Shown: one piece after another, positions 12,011 through 23,353 of the stretch
Layout: each line of letters begins with the position of its first letter
How positions within the stretch are numbered: position 1 is the first letter of the stretch
NCBI GenBank assembly: GCA_032158125.1
Contig: JASKOT010000001.1
Coordinates: 1,178,001 to 1,242,000, forward strand
Length of the DNA stretch: 64,000 bases
Direction: 5' to 3'
Source of the DNA: Papiliotrema nemorosa
Lineage: Eukaryota > Basidiomycota > Tremellomycetes > Tremellales > Rhynchogastremaceae
Made by a program: the position numbers and the translations under genes
The notes under the pieces: model-generated
Databases searched by the model: none
Told to the model about the DNA's origin: nothing
Seen by the model: the letters and a program-made list of their open reading frames with translations, nothing else

Positions 12011-15000
12011 ATGTCCTTCCGGTCAGTGCATGCAGGCTCCTGTTACGAAAAGAGGATACTGATGCATGGCAGACAGGACAAACTCATTCTACTGCTAGAT
12101 ACCGGTACATCCCAACAAGTCAGGAGGACCGCGGCGAAACAACTCGCTCAACTCACACTCAAACAATTCCATGCGTCTCTCACCCCGACGCCCGAGTCCA
12201 ATGGCGAAGATGTAAAGCCCGAGAACCCGGACGACGAGTCCAAGCTCACCCTCTCATCCACCACTTTCGAAGAAGATGCATGGAATGCAGTTCTCGAGAC
12301 CATCTCGAAAATTCTTCCCCTGCTTCGGTCAAAATCATCCGAGACTCGACATGCAGCCGCCAACGCTTTGGGTCTTTTGGCAGAATGCCTTCCAGCCTAT
12401 ACCCTCCCAGTAAGAGATCCATCGTCAAGTACTACACAACCGATCGATATCGCTGCGTTGCTAAGGACCGGTGATGTTCTTCTCGCTTCAGCTGGCAGGG
12501 AATACATTGCGAAACCCGTTGCCGCGGCGGACAAGGCGAAGAGGAGAAAGGCCATGATGGGCAGCTTGGGATTGGGCGACGCTGTAGGATGGGGAGAAGA
12601 TGTTGATCAAGTCATTGGAGAAGAGGATGAGGCAATGGATCTTGATGCTGCGAAAAAGTCTCCAGCTTCTGGAGCAGGTTCTACGCCTGCTCCCGCAGAA
12701 ATCCCAGCAGATATCTTCGAGGGTCTGAGTGCGAGGCAGATCACCATGTTGAAGCGAAAAAAGGGCAACATCATGGAAGAAGCCAACAAGTCAGTCTTCT
12801 CCCGTATTTTGGTGACACTGACCCTTCAGGCTTCGGAAACTGAATCAGGCCGGATCGTCGTCTATACCGCCATCTCGCAATCCAACGCCACAGTCCTCAC
12901 CAAAGAAAGACCCGTATGACCTGCCTGCAAGCATAAATGGACAAGCGGTCGTCATTGATCCAGGTGCCAAGGCTCGTGCTGCGGACGCGAACGGTGGCGC
13001 GATCGAGCCGATAATGGACGCAGACGGCAACGCTGTTACCTCCAAACCCCCTTCTCTGACACTCACTGATGGAGCTTCACCATGGATGATCACTCTCGAT
13101 GCAATAGAAACTGGATTGGATGATCCCGCGTGGCAGACAAGACATGGATCCGCTACCTCCATGATGGAGATCATACGGTATACCGGATCCGCTCTACCAA
13201 ATGCCTACCTTGTCGATCTATCTCGATCTCTGATACAACTCCTACTGTTTGACCGTTTCGGGGATTTCGTCGGCGACACGGTCATGGCGCCTGTGCGAGA
13301 GACAGCAGCTCAAGCTCTTGGAGTCTTGTTGAAATTCCTGGATTCGCCTGCGATCGCAGAGGTACATTCAAGCCTCGTGTTAATGGTCAAACAGCCCTGG
13401 GCCAAGAGGGGCAAAGAGGCTGCGAGCTTGCCAAAGGGTGAGAGATTCTCTTGGGAAGTCAGACATGCGGGGCTTCTGGGCTTGAAATACGAAGTCGCTG
13501 TTCGAAAGGATCTACTAGTGGAGGTCAAGCCAGACCCAGGCGCGGATGTCAAACCAGACACGGCGCTTGACGGATCCACACGTGCAACGCTATTGACCGA
13601 TGTCCTCGACACCGCGATTTTGGCGTGAGTCTAGCGGTTAGAAACAAAGACAGGTTCTGACTGTCAGCATCCGTGACACAGACGATGATGTTCGAACAGT
13701 GGCAGCTACCACGCTTCTTCCCATCGCGGATACGCTGGCTTCTAGTCTATCCAAGGAAAATTTAGCATCTTTGCTCACCACCTTGTGGGACTGCTTGTTA
13801 GATGACACGGACGAGCTGGGGAGCAGTACAGCGGCTATCATGGATCTACTGGGTGTGTATACTCCTTACGTTAACTGAACTGATGTCCAGGTGAAATGGT
13901 CAACCATCAAGAGGTCATTGAAGAGATGTCGAAAGATCGTAAAGATGAAGATCCGTATGTGCTCTATCCTTTCCCGAGAGCCTCACTCACCATGTCAGGA
14001 CATCGCGCCTGAAGCGTATCTCCCGGATGTACCCCTACCTCCGTCATGTCATCCCTAGTGTCCGGCTGGCTGTAGTGAAAGCGCTGCATACCTTTGTCAC
14101 GGTTCCCAATCTCCCTCGCGATGATTGGATGTTCAGTCAATTCTTCGCCTTTCTCTTCCAGAACCTCGTCTTGGAGCAACGAGCTGAAGTTCGGGCCATC
14201 ACCGCTGCCGCTTTCGCCAAGGGCGTGCAAGAGGTGGAAAGCGTTTCTGGCGAACTTGGCACCGTGGTCGGCGGCGCTCTAGAAGAATGGTACGAGATTA
14301 TCATGACCCCGATCGGGACAAAGCTGGATGAAAACCTCTTCGTCAAAGGCGGGAAGGCTCGATCGGGATACAACGTGGACAAGCCGATGATGGCTGGCGA
14401 TCTGTCCCTCATATCGTCAGAGAACATGATGGAGACAAGGATAGCAGGGGCGAAAGCTCTGGCAATTCTTCGAAAGTATGAGATCGAGGAGGTTAGTCAC
14501 CTTTCTTCCATGTTGAGCAATACTTAAGCGCAGAACTTTGATGTTGAACTTATTCAGCGATACCTTAAATCGTCTTCGGCCCATCAAATCTTCCTCGCAT
14601 CGGTCGTTGTACAAGAATGGGCCAAAGACGTTGATGCGCAGTCACAAGGCGAGCCTACATCTCTGGGCAACTCGAGCGAAATGGGACAAGCCATTGTGCA
14701 AACTCTGATAGAGCTTGCAGAATCACCGCCAAAGTCGACCTATCGGGAGATGACCACTCTTCTTCGTCAAATTCAGGCCGAATGTCAAAATCTGTTATCT
14801 GCTTTTGCAACCGAAGGGAGAATATCAAAGGACAAGATCCCGTCCATTCCATCTCATGTGGACGCAACCGGCAAATCATCCACCTCTTTCTCGCTTGACA
14901 CAGCTCAACAGGTCATCGGACCGCATTTCGATGCCCTCTCAAGGTCACTGTCAAAGCAGATGTCGGCAAAGGCTTTGCCAGGTCTGACGAGCCGCCAACG

Positions 15001-18000
15001 TAAAGTCATGGCATCGATAGGATACTTCATGGTCATGAAGGAGCGATACGATGTGCAAGTCTCTACCGCAGTCTGCGGAGCGCTCATCGCGATGCGTGTC
15101 ATGCCATCAAAGTTTGGTCCGGTAGTGAAAAGCGTCATGGACGGAGTCAAGGTGAGCTGCGTAGGCAACCAATCAGTCCGATAAAGCTAATGACGCAGAA
15201 AGAAGAGAGCGAAATCTTGCAAATCCGCGCATCGGAAAGCGTCGCCGCCTTTGTAGACTTTTGCAACTCGCCTTTGTTTACGGGCAAGAGCAACCCAAGC
15301 GACAAAATTGTGAAGAACCTCTTTACATTTTTGTGCCAGGACATCAGCTTGACGCCTGTGTTTGCTCTTGGACCGGAATCGACGCAAGGGATCTTGTCGC
15401 TCAAAGACGAACGACAGCCAGTGCCGAAGAAAACGGCGGCCGGTGTGAAGGAGATGCCTGAAGAGACAGAGGAGCAGATTGCATCGAGAATCACCCGAAG
15501 GGGCGCCTTGCAGTCGTTCACAGCTCTCGCCGAGAGATTCAGAGGCGATCTCTTTAACCGCGTACCCGTCTTCTGGCATGGACTAAGTGCACCCTTCTCA
15601 CAGCTCGAATCTGGCGGTACGTTCCCAGCGGATGCTGTTGTGCCAAGAATTAAACATTTAGTCATTTCTATCGAAGAGATGGATCTTAGACTCAGCAACG
15701 ATATCCTAGCCGGACAGAGCCTCATCGATTCTCTCACCGCCCTCCGCTTCATTGCGCCTATGCTCGACCCATCACTACAAGCTAGGTTATCTACCCTATT
15801 TCCTTCGATCATCGGTTGTCTTTCGAGCTCTTTTAGCGTCGTACGAATCACTGCTGCAAAATGTCTAGCAGCTCTATGCGACATCATGACCGAAGATGGA
15901 ATGCGACAGGTCGTCGATAGCGTCGTGCCGCTCGTAGGAGATGCCAGAAGAACTTATTCTCGACAGGGTGCTGTAGAAGCGATCCATCGTGCGTTCCTCA
16001 CGGCCCCAAGTTGCACTGTTCGCTGACAGCCAGACATCATTAAAGTACTCGATATCAAGGCTCTCCCTTATGTCCTTTTCTTGATTGTGCCTATCCTCGG
16101 GCGGATGAGTGATCCGGATGAAGCGACGAGGTTGCTATCAACCAGCACATTCGCCTCACTGGTAAAAATGGTCCCCCTCGAGGTGAGCGCGATTAATGCA
16201 AGCGACATGAGCGTATGATTAACTCGTTCAGGCTGGTATACCTGATCCGCCCGGGTTTTCTGCAGAATTGTTGGCCAAACGAGACGAAGAGCGCAAGTTT
16301 CTCATGCAGCTTTTGGACGGTAGCAAGGCGGAACAATACGTCATACCTATCGACATCAAAGCGGATCTGCGGCAATACCAACGGGACGGAGTCAGTTGGT
16401 TGGCGTTCTTGGCCAAGTATCAGCTTCACGGTATTCTCTGTGACGGTGTGTTCTCAAGCAACCAATATTGTCGATTATACTGATTCATTAGACATGGGCT
16501 TGGGCAAGTCGTTGCAGTCGATCTGCATTGTCGGAAGCAAGCATTACGAGCGAGCTTCAAAGCATAAACAGACGGGATCCGTCGACTCGGCCCATCTACC
16601 TTCCTTGATCGTTTGCCCCCCGACCCTTATTGGGCATTGGTATTACGAAATCCTCAAATTCACCGAATACCTGCGCCCTATGCAGTATACCGGGTCGAGC
16701 TTTGAAAGAGCGGCACTTCGACCTAGACTCCGCTCGCCCGACGTTGATGTAGTGATCACTTCGTATGAAGCCGTACGGGCAGATATCGCCGAACTAGGCA
16801 AGATTGACTGGCTTTACTGTGTGCTGGACGAAGGTCACATCATCAAGAACGCCAAGACGAAACTATCCGCCGCAGTGAAGCAGATTAAGGCTCAACATAG
16901 ACTGTTGTTATCGGGAACTCCGATCCAGAACAATGTGCTAGAGCTGTGGAGTCTGTTCGACTTCTTGATGCCTGGATTTCTGGGCAGCGAGCGGGTATTC
17001 AATGATAAATTCTCCAAACCTATTTTGGCTGATCGAGATGGGAAAGCGACACCCAAAGAGAGGGATGCTGGTGAGCTGACTGAAACCCGCACTTCTGGGT
17101 TTGGAGCTAACCGTTCAGCTGCTGCTGCATTAGAATCGCTCCACAAGCAGGTGTTGCCTTTCTTACTCCGACGACTCAAAGAGGATGTCTTGCATGATCT
17201 GCCGCCCAAGATCATTCAGGACTATTACTGCGAGCTATCAACTGTCCAGAAAGCGCTATACGACGAATTTTCCAAGTCACGAGCGGCGGAAGAAGCTGGA
17301 GAGGCAGTCACGACGGAGGCTCAGCCTGGACAAGGACACGTCTTCCAGAGTTTACAGTATCTGCGGAAATTGTGCAATCACCCTGCTCTGGTGCTCGACG
17401 GGCCGGAAGGTCAAGCGAGATGGAACCAGGTGGCCAGGAAGGTCGGGGAGAGCTTACCGCCCATGCGCGATATCAGCCATGCTCCAAAGCTCGAAGCCCT
17501 ACAGTAAGTACTCGATCGTCTGCCAAGCAGTCACTGACCTACAGACAACTCTTGACTGACTGCGGTATCGGTCTTCCACCTTCCGACAAGTCTGGCGCAA
17601 CCGATGATACACCACAACATCGAGTTCTCATCTTCTGTCAGCTCCGGCCTATGTTGGACCTTATCGAGAGCGATCTTTTCAGAAGACACATGCCAAGTGT
17701 GCGATACATGCGGATGGACGGTTCGACCGATCCTCGGAAACGTCATGCAGTCGTGCAGACTTTTAATGCCGATGCGAACATCGACGTGTTGTTGTTGACG
17801 ACCTCTGTGGGTGGACTGGGTTTGAATTTGACGGGAGCCGATACGGTCATCTTTGTGGACCATGATTGGAACCCAATGAAGGATCTTCAAGCGATGGATC
17901 GTGCCCATCGTTTGGGTCAGAAGAAGGTGGTCAATGTGTACCGTTTGATCACCAGAGGCACACTTGAGGAGAAGATTATGGGGTGAGTTGTCCGTGTTCG

Positions 18001-18321
18001 CATGTGTGGGCTATCAGCTGACAAGTCAGTCTGCAACGGTTCAAGATGAACATTGCCAGTTCGGTTGTAACTCAACAAAACGCAGGGTTAGGTTCGATGA
18101 ACACCGGAGAGGTTCTGGATCTATTCAAAATCTCCTCAGAGCCCGAAGGTATCAAACCTGCCAAGGCGAGCACCGGTCCAATGTCAGCAAGCAAGGTTCT
18201 CGAAGGGTGAGCTAGTTATCTCTTTTGTGGCGAAAACGAGCTGATGATCAGGTTGGAAGATCTGCCGCCCGAGGACGAATATGCGGAATTATCATTGTCA
18301 AATTTCATGAGTAAGGTGTGA
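12011..18321 (+). CDS. MOT1: MOT1/BTAF1: TBP-removing Snf2-family ATPase
   Basis: Nuclear ATPase that uses ATP to strip TATA-binding protein from DNA. I reconstruct 15 exons totalling 5661 nt (1886 aa, in phase), close to the 1867 aa of yeast Mot1. Introns are 12022-12072, 12790-12829, 13625-13667, 13853-13890, 13955-13998, 14492-14557, 15152-15198, 15989-16033, 16183-16231, 16446-16491, 17071-17118, 17504-17544, 17983-18029 and 18207-18251. The N-terminal two thirds are HEAT-like helices that bind TBP. The C-terminal third is a Snf2 helicase: DDMGLGKSLQS (Walker A), the diagnostic Mot1-type box LDEGHIIKN, SGTPIQN, and the final DRAHRLGQKK. The first intron is 51 nt, so reading through it stays in frame and would add 17 residues. 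I prefer splicing because MSFRQDKLILLLDTGT aligns well with the BTAF1 N-terminus. Confidence 0.95.
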
Positions 18322-18449
18322 CCAAGCAGTTTATATCATGTCGATTCATGTTTATGTCTGAACGATTGTTCCCATCTCCATGCATAAGCGATACCGCAGA
18401 CTTCAGATCATCACATATCATAAAAAAGCAGACCAAACTCAGTACGAGC

Positions 18450-19016
18450 TTACCGCACGGTCACCTCTGAGCTCCATGTTGGAGCTGTCATGAGGGATGG
18501 AAATCCCCGCTTCTCCATCTGACGCAAAACCGCAGAAAGAGCAGTAATCACTTGAGAAGTCTGAGACTGTCTCCCTGTATCTCCATACTTCTCTACATTC
18601 ACTGACCATTCTGTCGATTCACCTTCTTCGTGTCCCGGAGGAACATACGTCCCCCATTTCCCTGCCCAGAGACTTTCTCCCAGACAGTGCATTGCGTGCC
18701 GTTTGATAGATCCAGCAGGAAGAGTATCTCTCCAAGACTCGATCAAATCATGAGGACATCCCAGAGACACCATACCATATTTGACAGTATGTCCTCGACT
18801 CAGAGTCATCAGCTCGGAGCGGGTGGCACACTTTGACATGGCGGGGAGGTACTCGAAGAAAAATCGCTCAGCAACTTCCTGATCTGTCCCGAGATCTTTG
18901 CGCATGGTGGCGGGGTCGACAAAAGTCGTCTTAAGGTGTTTGCTCAAAGAGGCAGGGGAGAATTGGGTGGGGACGACTGTAAACTTAGTCATGTCAGTCG
19001 CTTGCTTGTCGTCCAT
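18450..19016 (-). CDS. Family A small protein 1 (unrecognised)
   Basis: Single-exon gene of 188 codons, or 180 if the second ATG (MTKFTVV) is the start, which aligns better with its paralogue. There is no signal peptide, membrane helix or known motif. It is a full-length paralogue of the gene at 22711-23259. Shared blocks are PT(Q/K)F(S/T)P(A/S)SLS near the start, a G..Q..AE.FF..(Y/F)LPA(M/I)S.C block, an HD.(I/M).SW....(A/P)GS..RHA.H.L block, and a C-terminal helix (TALSAVLRQMEK against HASMCGLLRGLE). The stop faces that of MOT1 convergently, with 128 bp between them. Function is unknown. Conservation of every block over a diverged background suggests selection on a real protein. Confidence 0.7.
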   Translation of the reverse strand: MDDKQATDMTKFTVVPTQFSPASLSKHLKTTFVDPATMRKDLGTDQEVAERFFFEYLPAMSKCATRSELMTLSRGHTVKYGMVSLGCPHDLIESWRDTLPAGSIKRHAMHCLGESLWAGKWGTYVPPGHEEGESTEWSVNVEKYGDTGRQSQTSQVITALSAVLRQMEKRGFPSLMTAPTWSSEVTVR

Positions 19017-19788
19017 GTTGTTGACGATGAGAGAGTTAGACGTTGTACTGTACCGGCGGAGGCTGCAGGGGATATGTTGAGTGTATGGATAATGAACCTA
19101 TGACGCCTGAGTGAACACAGGCAGTAATTGCTTATGTCGCTGAGGGAGCAAGTTTGGAAAGGAAGGGTGAGCTCTTCGAAAGGAGGCGAGACGTTGAAAC
19201 ATGTCCGATGCAACGGGAGATAAGTCGGTCTCGGCTGTGCGTCAGTCAATTGGCGGCTTTGATAGAGACACTTCTTCAGCTGATCGTGTATGGCTTCGCC
19301 TGGACCCGGCGTCCGTCCACCGGTCCAGATCTCTCGTTCTACGCCTTGAGCCGATTTGATCATTCGGCAGTCGCCACGTCGACATGGTAAAACAGCTTTA
19401 TCCAGCCGTCACTCTCGCAAGCCTTGATTCTTTGGTGCTCAAGTGGAGAATACCCACTCCTGGAGCAACACTATATAATACAGTGTGAATGCCAGTCTGG
19501 GTTGTGGTTTATTCAGCAGTCTTTCTGCTATCCAGACGTGTTCATGACGGGGTAGTCCTTTCCTGTAGGTGTACAGACAAGCAGAGCACATCATCTTCGG
19601 ATAGGCCTGGTCAATGTCTTGTTGATCACACCATCGATTCACTATAAGGAATTTTTATTTGCGAACTGGGAGGCCAAAGCGAGTCTCATCTTTTAAACAC
19701 CTTCGAATACCTGGCCCAGACCTCCATTGGCTGACAACGAGCACAATGCATACTAGCCTCCTTCAACCAGCTTCCAGGGTACGGCTAA
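19017..19788. other. Intergenic region upstream of family A gene 1
   Basis: No supported gene; two minus-strand open frames of 60-125 codons lack any recognisable feature. An AT-rich TATA-like element (CTATATAATACAG, plus strand) lies at about 19470-19482, roughly 450 bp upstream of the family A ATG. Confidence 0.45.
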
Positions 19789-20312
19789 TTACCAAGCTGT
19801 CTCTGCCTCGGGAACGCCCCATCCTCGTTTGTGAAAGTTTCGCAGAAAGTCCTCCTTGCCTTCCGCGGTCAAAGTCGCAAGGGACGCATCCGATGGAACA
19901 ATTGGCTCTCTGATGGTGTAGACTGTGCCATCTTCCAAGGTGACCTGTGATTGAGGGTGGGACTCGACGTACTGCATCAGTTGACAGGCAATGCCGAGGC
20001 TGTTGGCCTCCTCGGAGCATCGGGGTGCAAGTCCTTGCCACAAATTGAGATCAGCAGATGAGACGGGCGCGGGTGGAGATCGACTTTGAAGGGAATACAT
20101 ACGCGAGACCCAACCATCCATGTTGTCCGGGGATGCATCTGACAGTGACACTGCCATCCTGTTGAACGCTCGCAAGACTTTATCATTGGCAACTGGCGGC
20201 ACGCACGTGGTGAGGCTGCCATTCTGGAAAGCCCACTTGAGGGCGGCGACGCTCTGGTCTGAAGGTTGAGAAGGTTGGGTGGTGTTGTGTTGGTGGTGGT
20301 AGTCGCTGGCAT
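19789..20312 (-). pseudogene. Family B small protein 2, apparently frameshifted near its start
   Basis: The body (19789 to about 20275) is a paralogue of the gene at 21419-21913. They share ALKWA near the start, a central LGI..QL..(Y/L)V.S block, and L.DGT.Y.I..P towards the end. The coding frame of that body has no ATG upstream. The only ATG between the TATA box (20429-20436) and the body is at 20310-20312, and it is out of frame by one missing base. From that ATG the reading MPATTTTNTT runs through an ACC/ACA repeat tract and then needs one extra nucleotide to enter QPSQPSDQSVAALKWAFQ. No GT donor lies in the gap, so a simple intron cannot rescue it. It could be a recent pseudogene, a slippage-type frameshift in the repeat, or a sequencing error. 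The protein ends GWGVPEAETAW. Confidence 0.55.
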
Positions 20313-21418
20313 GGTAGCTTGTGGTAGTTTGAGAGGTCAGGGGTATCTCTGGTTAGAGTGGTTAGTGATAAAGTACTCGTGTGGATGGGAGTATGAATGT
20401 AATGGCAGTCCGAACTTTTTCAAAAGGGTTTATATACGAGTAGCCCAGAGTACAGCAGTGACGGTCCGGGTTCTCCCGAGAATTCTGGAGTCATCTTTTG
20501 TTCGAAGTCCTGAGCTATTGCCTGGCGGTGGGAAAAGACACATCAAACGCGTCAAGTCTGAAGTGAACCTTTCTTGTGGCCATCTTCCAGGGTTGTCGAT
20601 CAGTGCCTTTTGCTTCGCAAGGCTCACACGATCCCACAGCGCCCCGGAGACCAGGACGATTTCCCAAACAGAGCAGGTTATATGGCGGCAACGCTTGACA
20701 CCGAGCCCTATCCTTTCAGCTTGTCGTCCCTCATGGGAGCGTGATCGGCGGGAAGCTCTCACGGACGACCAGTATGGACCAGCCCAATACCTTTCTTCTG
20801 TCTCCCGTGCAAACTGGCAACTGAAATGTATCAAATTGCTACCAACCATTCACATAGCCGTCCCCTGGCTTTACAGTATGCCCGTCTGCTAGACATGTGC
20901 GGCAAACGTCGCCTTCACCAGTCTGGCCACTATGTGACATTACGTACACTTACCCAATTCTTACGCTACTCAAGGATGGGGAATGCCTTCAGAACAGTCG
21001 AAAGAAAGAATCGACCTCGATATTGTAGACCGGACCCGCCTAAGCTTTTCTGAACTCGACCAAGACCCGTACCTCGGGAGCTGACGCGGCGAATGATGGT
21101 CAGGGGACTGAGCGAGGTATTGAAATATTGACTATACAGTATGAGTTGACGCATTGAGAGCCATGCACTGTTCAAAGAATGGATATTGCTGTCACGCTTC
21201 ACTACTTCAGCAAGGCCACTTGACGTTGCCGGCACTGTAGGTCTCTGACTGTTGTGTGCAAGGATTTTCCTTCAAGCCATTGAATGATACAGCATTCAAA
21301 GTATATGTATGTAATCTTCCATCGTCAGGAAACTCCTCGCCACCCGTCACAATCACCTTGCATGTTATGTATAGAAGAAGGTCCCTAGTCCCATCGTCGG
21401 GTTCGCTTACTTCATCTC
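20313..21418. other. Intergenic region between the two family B copies
   Basis: About 1.1 kb. It holds the promoter of the broken B copy and the 3' flank of the intact one. A 139-codon minus-strand frame (20430-20849) overlaps the TATA box, shows no family similarity and is probably chance. I see no repeat linking the two B copies outside their coding parts. Confidence 0.4.
20429..20436 (-). promoter_or_regulatory. TATA box of family B gene 2
   Basis: TATATAAA on the minus strand, 117 bp upstream of the ATG at 20312. No other ATG lies between them, which is part of the case that the 20312 ATG was the original start. Confidence 0.5.
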
Positions 21419-21913
21419 TTATCTGGAGAGTGTGCTTGCCAAGGCGGCTTCCATGCCGACCATCATCTTCTTCAGCTGCGCCAATTGAGTCATGATTTCA
21501 GAAGGGGAGCAAGTCGGAGCCTCGATGGGATATCTAGTACCATCGGGTAAGTTGGCCGTGATGGGTTCAGAAGAGCCTCGCCCGGCTCTCGAGTCCACAA
21601 GCTTATACAGCTGACGGAAAATACCAAGATCGCTGTAAAGTCGGGAAGTCGGCTCTTCGGCGGCTTGCCAGGAACTGATATCATCGGCCCTAATTAAACT
21701 TGACCCCCTTCTCTCAGCATCGAGCACCAGCTGCACGCAGTCGTCGATGGTGCCTGAGGCGGTGAGAGTGCTGTACACTCCCATGGCAATTCCTCGGAAA
21801 GACTTCCATTCAGTAATTGGAGCTTTATAGTATGTGATAAGCTCCGCATCATCGAGCGCCCATTTCAGTGCTTTCACAGTGAGCTCGGGTTGCGTCGCGC
21901 CAGAGGATGACAT
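21419..21913 (-). CDS. Family B small protein 1 (unrecognised)
   Basis: Single exon of 164 codons from the ATG at 21911-21913 (MSSSGATQPELTVKALKWA). It is predicted soluble, without a signal peptide or membrane helix, and ends in a likely amphipathic helix (IMTQLAQLKKMMVGMEAAL). It is a paralogue of the frameshifted copy at 19789-20312 and serves as the reference for the intact N-terminus. A TATA box lies 107 bp upstream. No known domain is recognised. Its neighbours are the other family B copy downstream and family A gene 2 upstream, all on the same strand but each with its own long spacer, so they are not co-transcribed in any obvious way. Confidence 0.68.
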   Translation of the reverse strand: MSSSGATQPELTVKALKWALDDAELITYYKAPITEWKSFRGIAMGVYSTLTASGTIDDCVQLVLDAERRGSSLIRADDISSWQAAEEPTSRLYSDLGIFRQLYKLVDSRAGRGSSEPITANLPDGTRYPIEAPTCSPSEIMTQLAQLKKMMVGMEAALASTLSR

Positions 21914-22710
21914 GATGTGAAGTCAGAAAAGTGTGGTACCGGGAGCTTCAGATAACGTTGAAGTACGGGCAGATTTGGTGTCTGTGTGCGAATGTTGAGC
22001 AGAAGCGGACTGAGCAGGCTTTATAGACTGCCAAACGAGGAGGAATTATGCGCGCCTCTCGAAGATCCTTTCAGTCGTGAAATCCCTTGATCGAAATGTT
22101 CCTGCTCGCATCCGGATTGTGGGAAGAGTTCTCTGTGGTGCGACTAGTCGACTTCATTGAGAACCTTTCATCTCAACCCCTTCGTGTCGATCACGGAAGC
22201 GCGTAGATTCCACCATTCCCACCACTAGTGAATACAACCTTTCAATCTTTGATGGTCGATATATCACATATTCGTGTAGTGCCTAACTTGCGAAAAGGCA
22301 AGGGAAACTTCTCAAAACTAACCTTTCATCAGGCTATCCTCGGCTTATATATGTCGTTCTCATGAGCTTCCCTCTCACAGGTTCCTGGGCCAGAATCGCG
22401 GTCTATTTGCCTCAAACGATGTCAAGTAGCTGGATAAAAGCAAGATGAGAGTCACTCTGGCGCGAGTATGCGAAGGCCAATCAAGGATTTGCGGCGGAGT
22501 GTTCTCAAATTGGTTCTCTTCAAAGGCCTGCTGATCCTCCGGGTCACTGAGTCTGCATGCATCTGAGCGCTGCCATTATCATGTAGGCAACTCCTCGCCA
22601 CCCAGATCGGACCACTATGAATGCAAACACCTTTCCTTCTTCCGTCTGCTATAATCCGGTTGATACCCATAGTGAATCTCCTATCTGACATCTGACAGAT
22701 CCTCGACTAT
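21914..22710. other. Intergenic region between family B gene 1 and family A gene 2
   Basis: About 800 bp with no supported gene. It contains the TATA elements of the downstream B gene and a dyad-like ATGCAT run at about 22555. No sequence repeat shared with the other spacers was evident by eye. Confidence 0.4.
22020..22025 (-). promoter_or_regulatory. TATA box of family B gene 1
   Basis: TATAAA on the minus strand, 107 bp upstream of the ATG at 21913. A further TATA-like string (TTATATATG) lies at about 22345-22353. Confidence 0.45.
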
Positions 22711-23259
22711 CTACATACCATCTGGATCCACGCCCTCGAGGCTCGAAGAGGTTCGAGTCTGTCTCGAGTACTCGAGTCCGCGAAGCAACCCACACATTGA
22801 AGCGTGGAGTATGGAGTCATCAGGCTTCCATATCGTCCCTTGTATATTTTTCGGCTCAAGCTGCCAGTGAGATTCCCCAGACTCCCCGCTGTGTGGATGA
22901 TCTGGGTCAGTCATGATGCCACCTCCTGTGGCCCCTTTGGAAACTTGAGTGAGGGCGTGACAGGCATGTCGAATCTCTGAGCCCGGGGAACAAGACAATT
23001 TCCAGCTCATCAGGGTATCATGGTTGAACGAGGCGTTTACAAGCCCGTCTTCTTGTTTCGGCGGATGGGCGAGGTCTCTGACCTCCTTGTGACCTCTACA
23101 GGCTGAGATTGCTGGTAAGAAGTCATTGAAGAAGCTTTCAGCTTGGGTTTGTTCCACTCCGAAGCGCGATCTCAGGTCCTGGGCAGAAGAGAAAACCCGT
23201 CGACAATAAGCACTGAGAGATGATGGAGTGAATTTGGTTGGCAGCTTGACTGGCGGCAT
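22711..23259 (-). CDS. Family A small protein 2 (unrecognised)
   Basis: Single exon of 182 codons starting MPPVKLPTKFTPSSLSAY. It is a full-length paralogue of the gene at 18450-19016, with conserved blocks spread along both proteins: GVEQTQAESFFNDFLPAI corresponds to GTDQEVAERFFFEYLPAM, and SEIRHACHAL to SIKRHAMHCL. It is predicted soluble, with a helical N-terminal half and a Gly/His/Ser-rich middle (about residues 105-130). No domain is recognised. A TATATATAT element lies 95 bp upstream. The pair brackets the two family B copies, giving an A-B-B-A order on one strand. Confidence 0.7.
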   Translation of the reverse strand: MPPVKLPTKFTPSSLSAYCRRVFSSAQDLRSRFGVEQTQAESFFNDFLPAISACRGHKEVRDLAHPPKQEDGLVNASFNHDTLMSWKLSCSPGSEIRHACHALTQVSKGATGGGIMTDPDHPHSGESGESHWQLEPKNIQGTIWKPDDSILHASMCGLLRGLEYSRQTRTSSSLEGVDPDGM

Positions 23260-23353
23260 GTTGGATCAGATTGTTGAAGGGGGAGTGTTCAATGGCTGTA
23301 TCGAATGATACGGTCTGTAATAGTTGAGCGAATAGTCTCGCAGTGTAATCCTG

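Noticed and set aside
20430..20849. 139-codon minus-strand open frame in the island spacer
   Set aside because: It overlaps the TATA box of the downstream B gene, has no similarity to families A or B and no recognisable domain.
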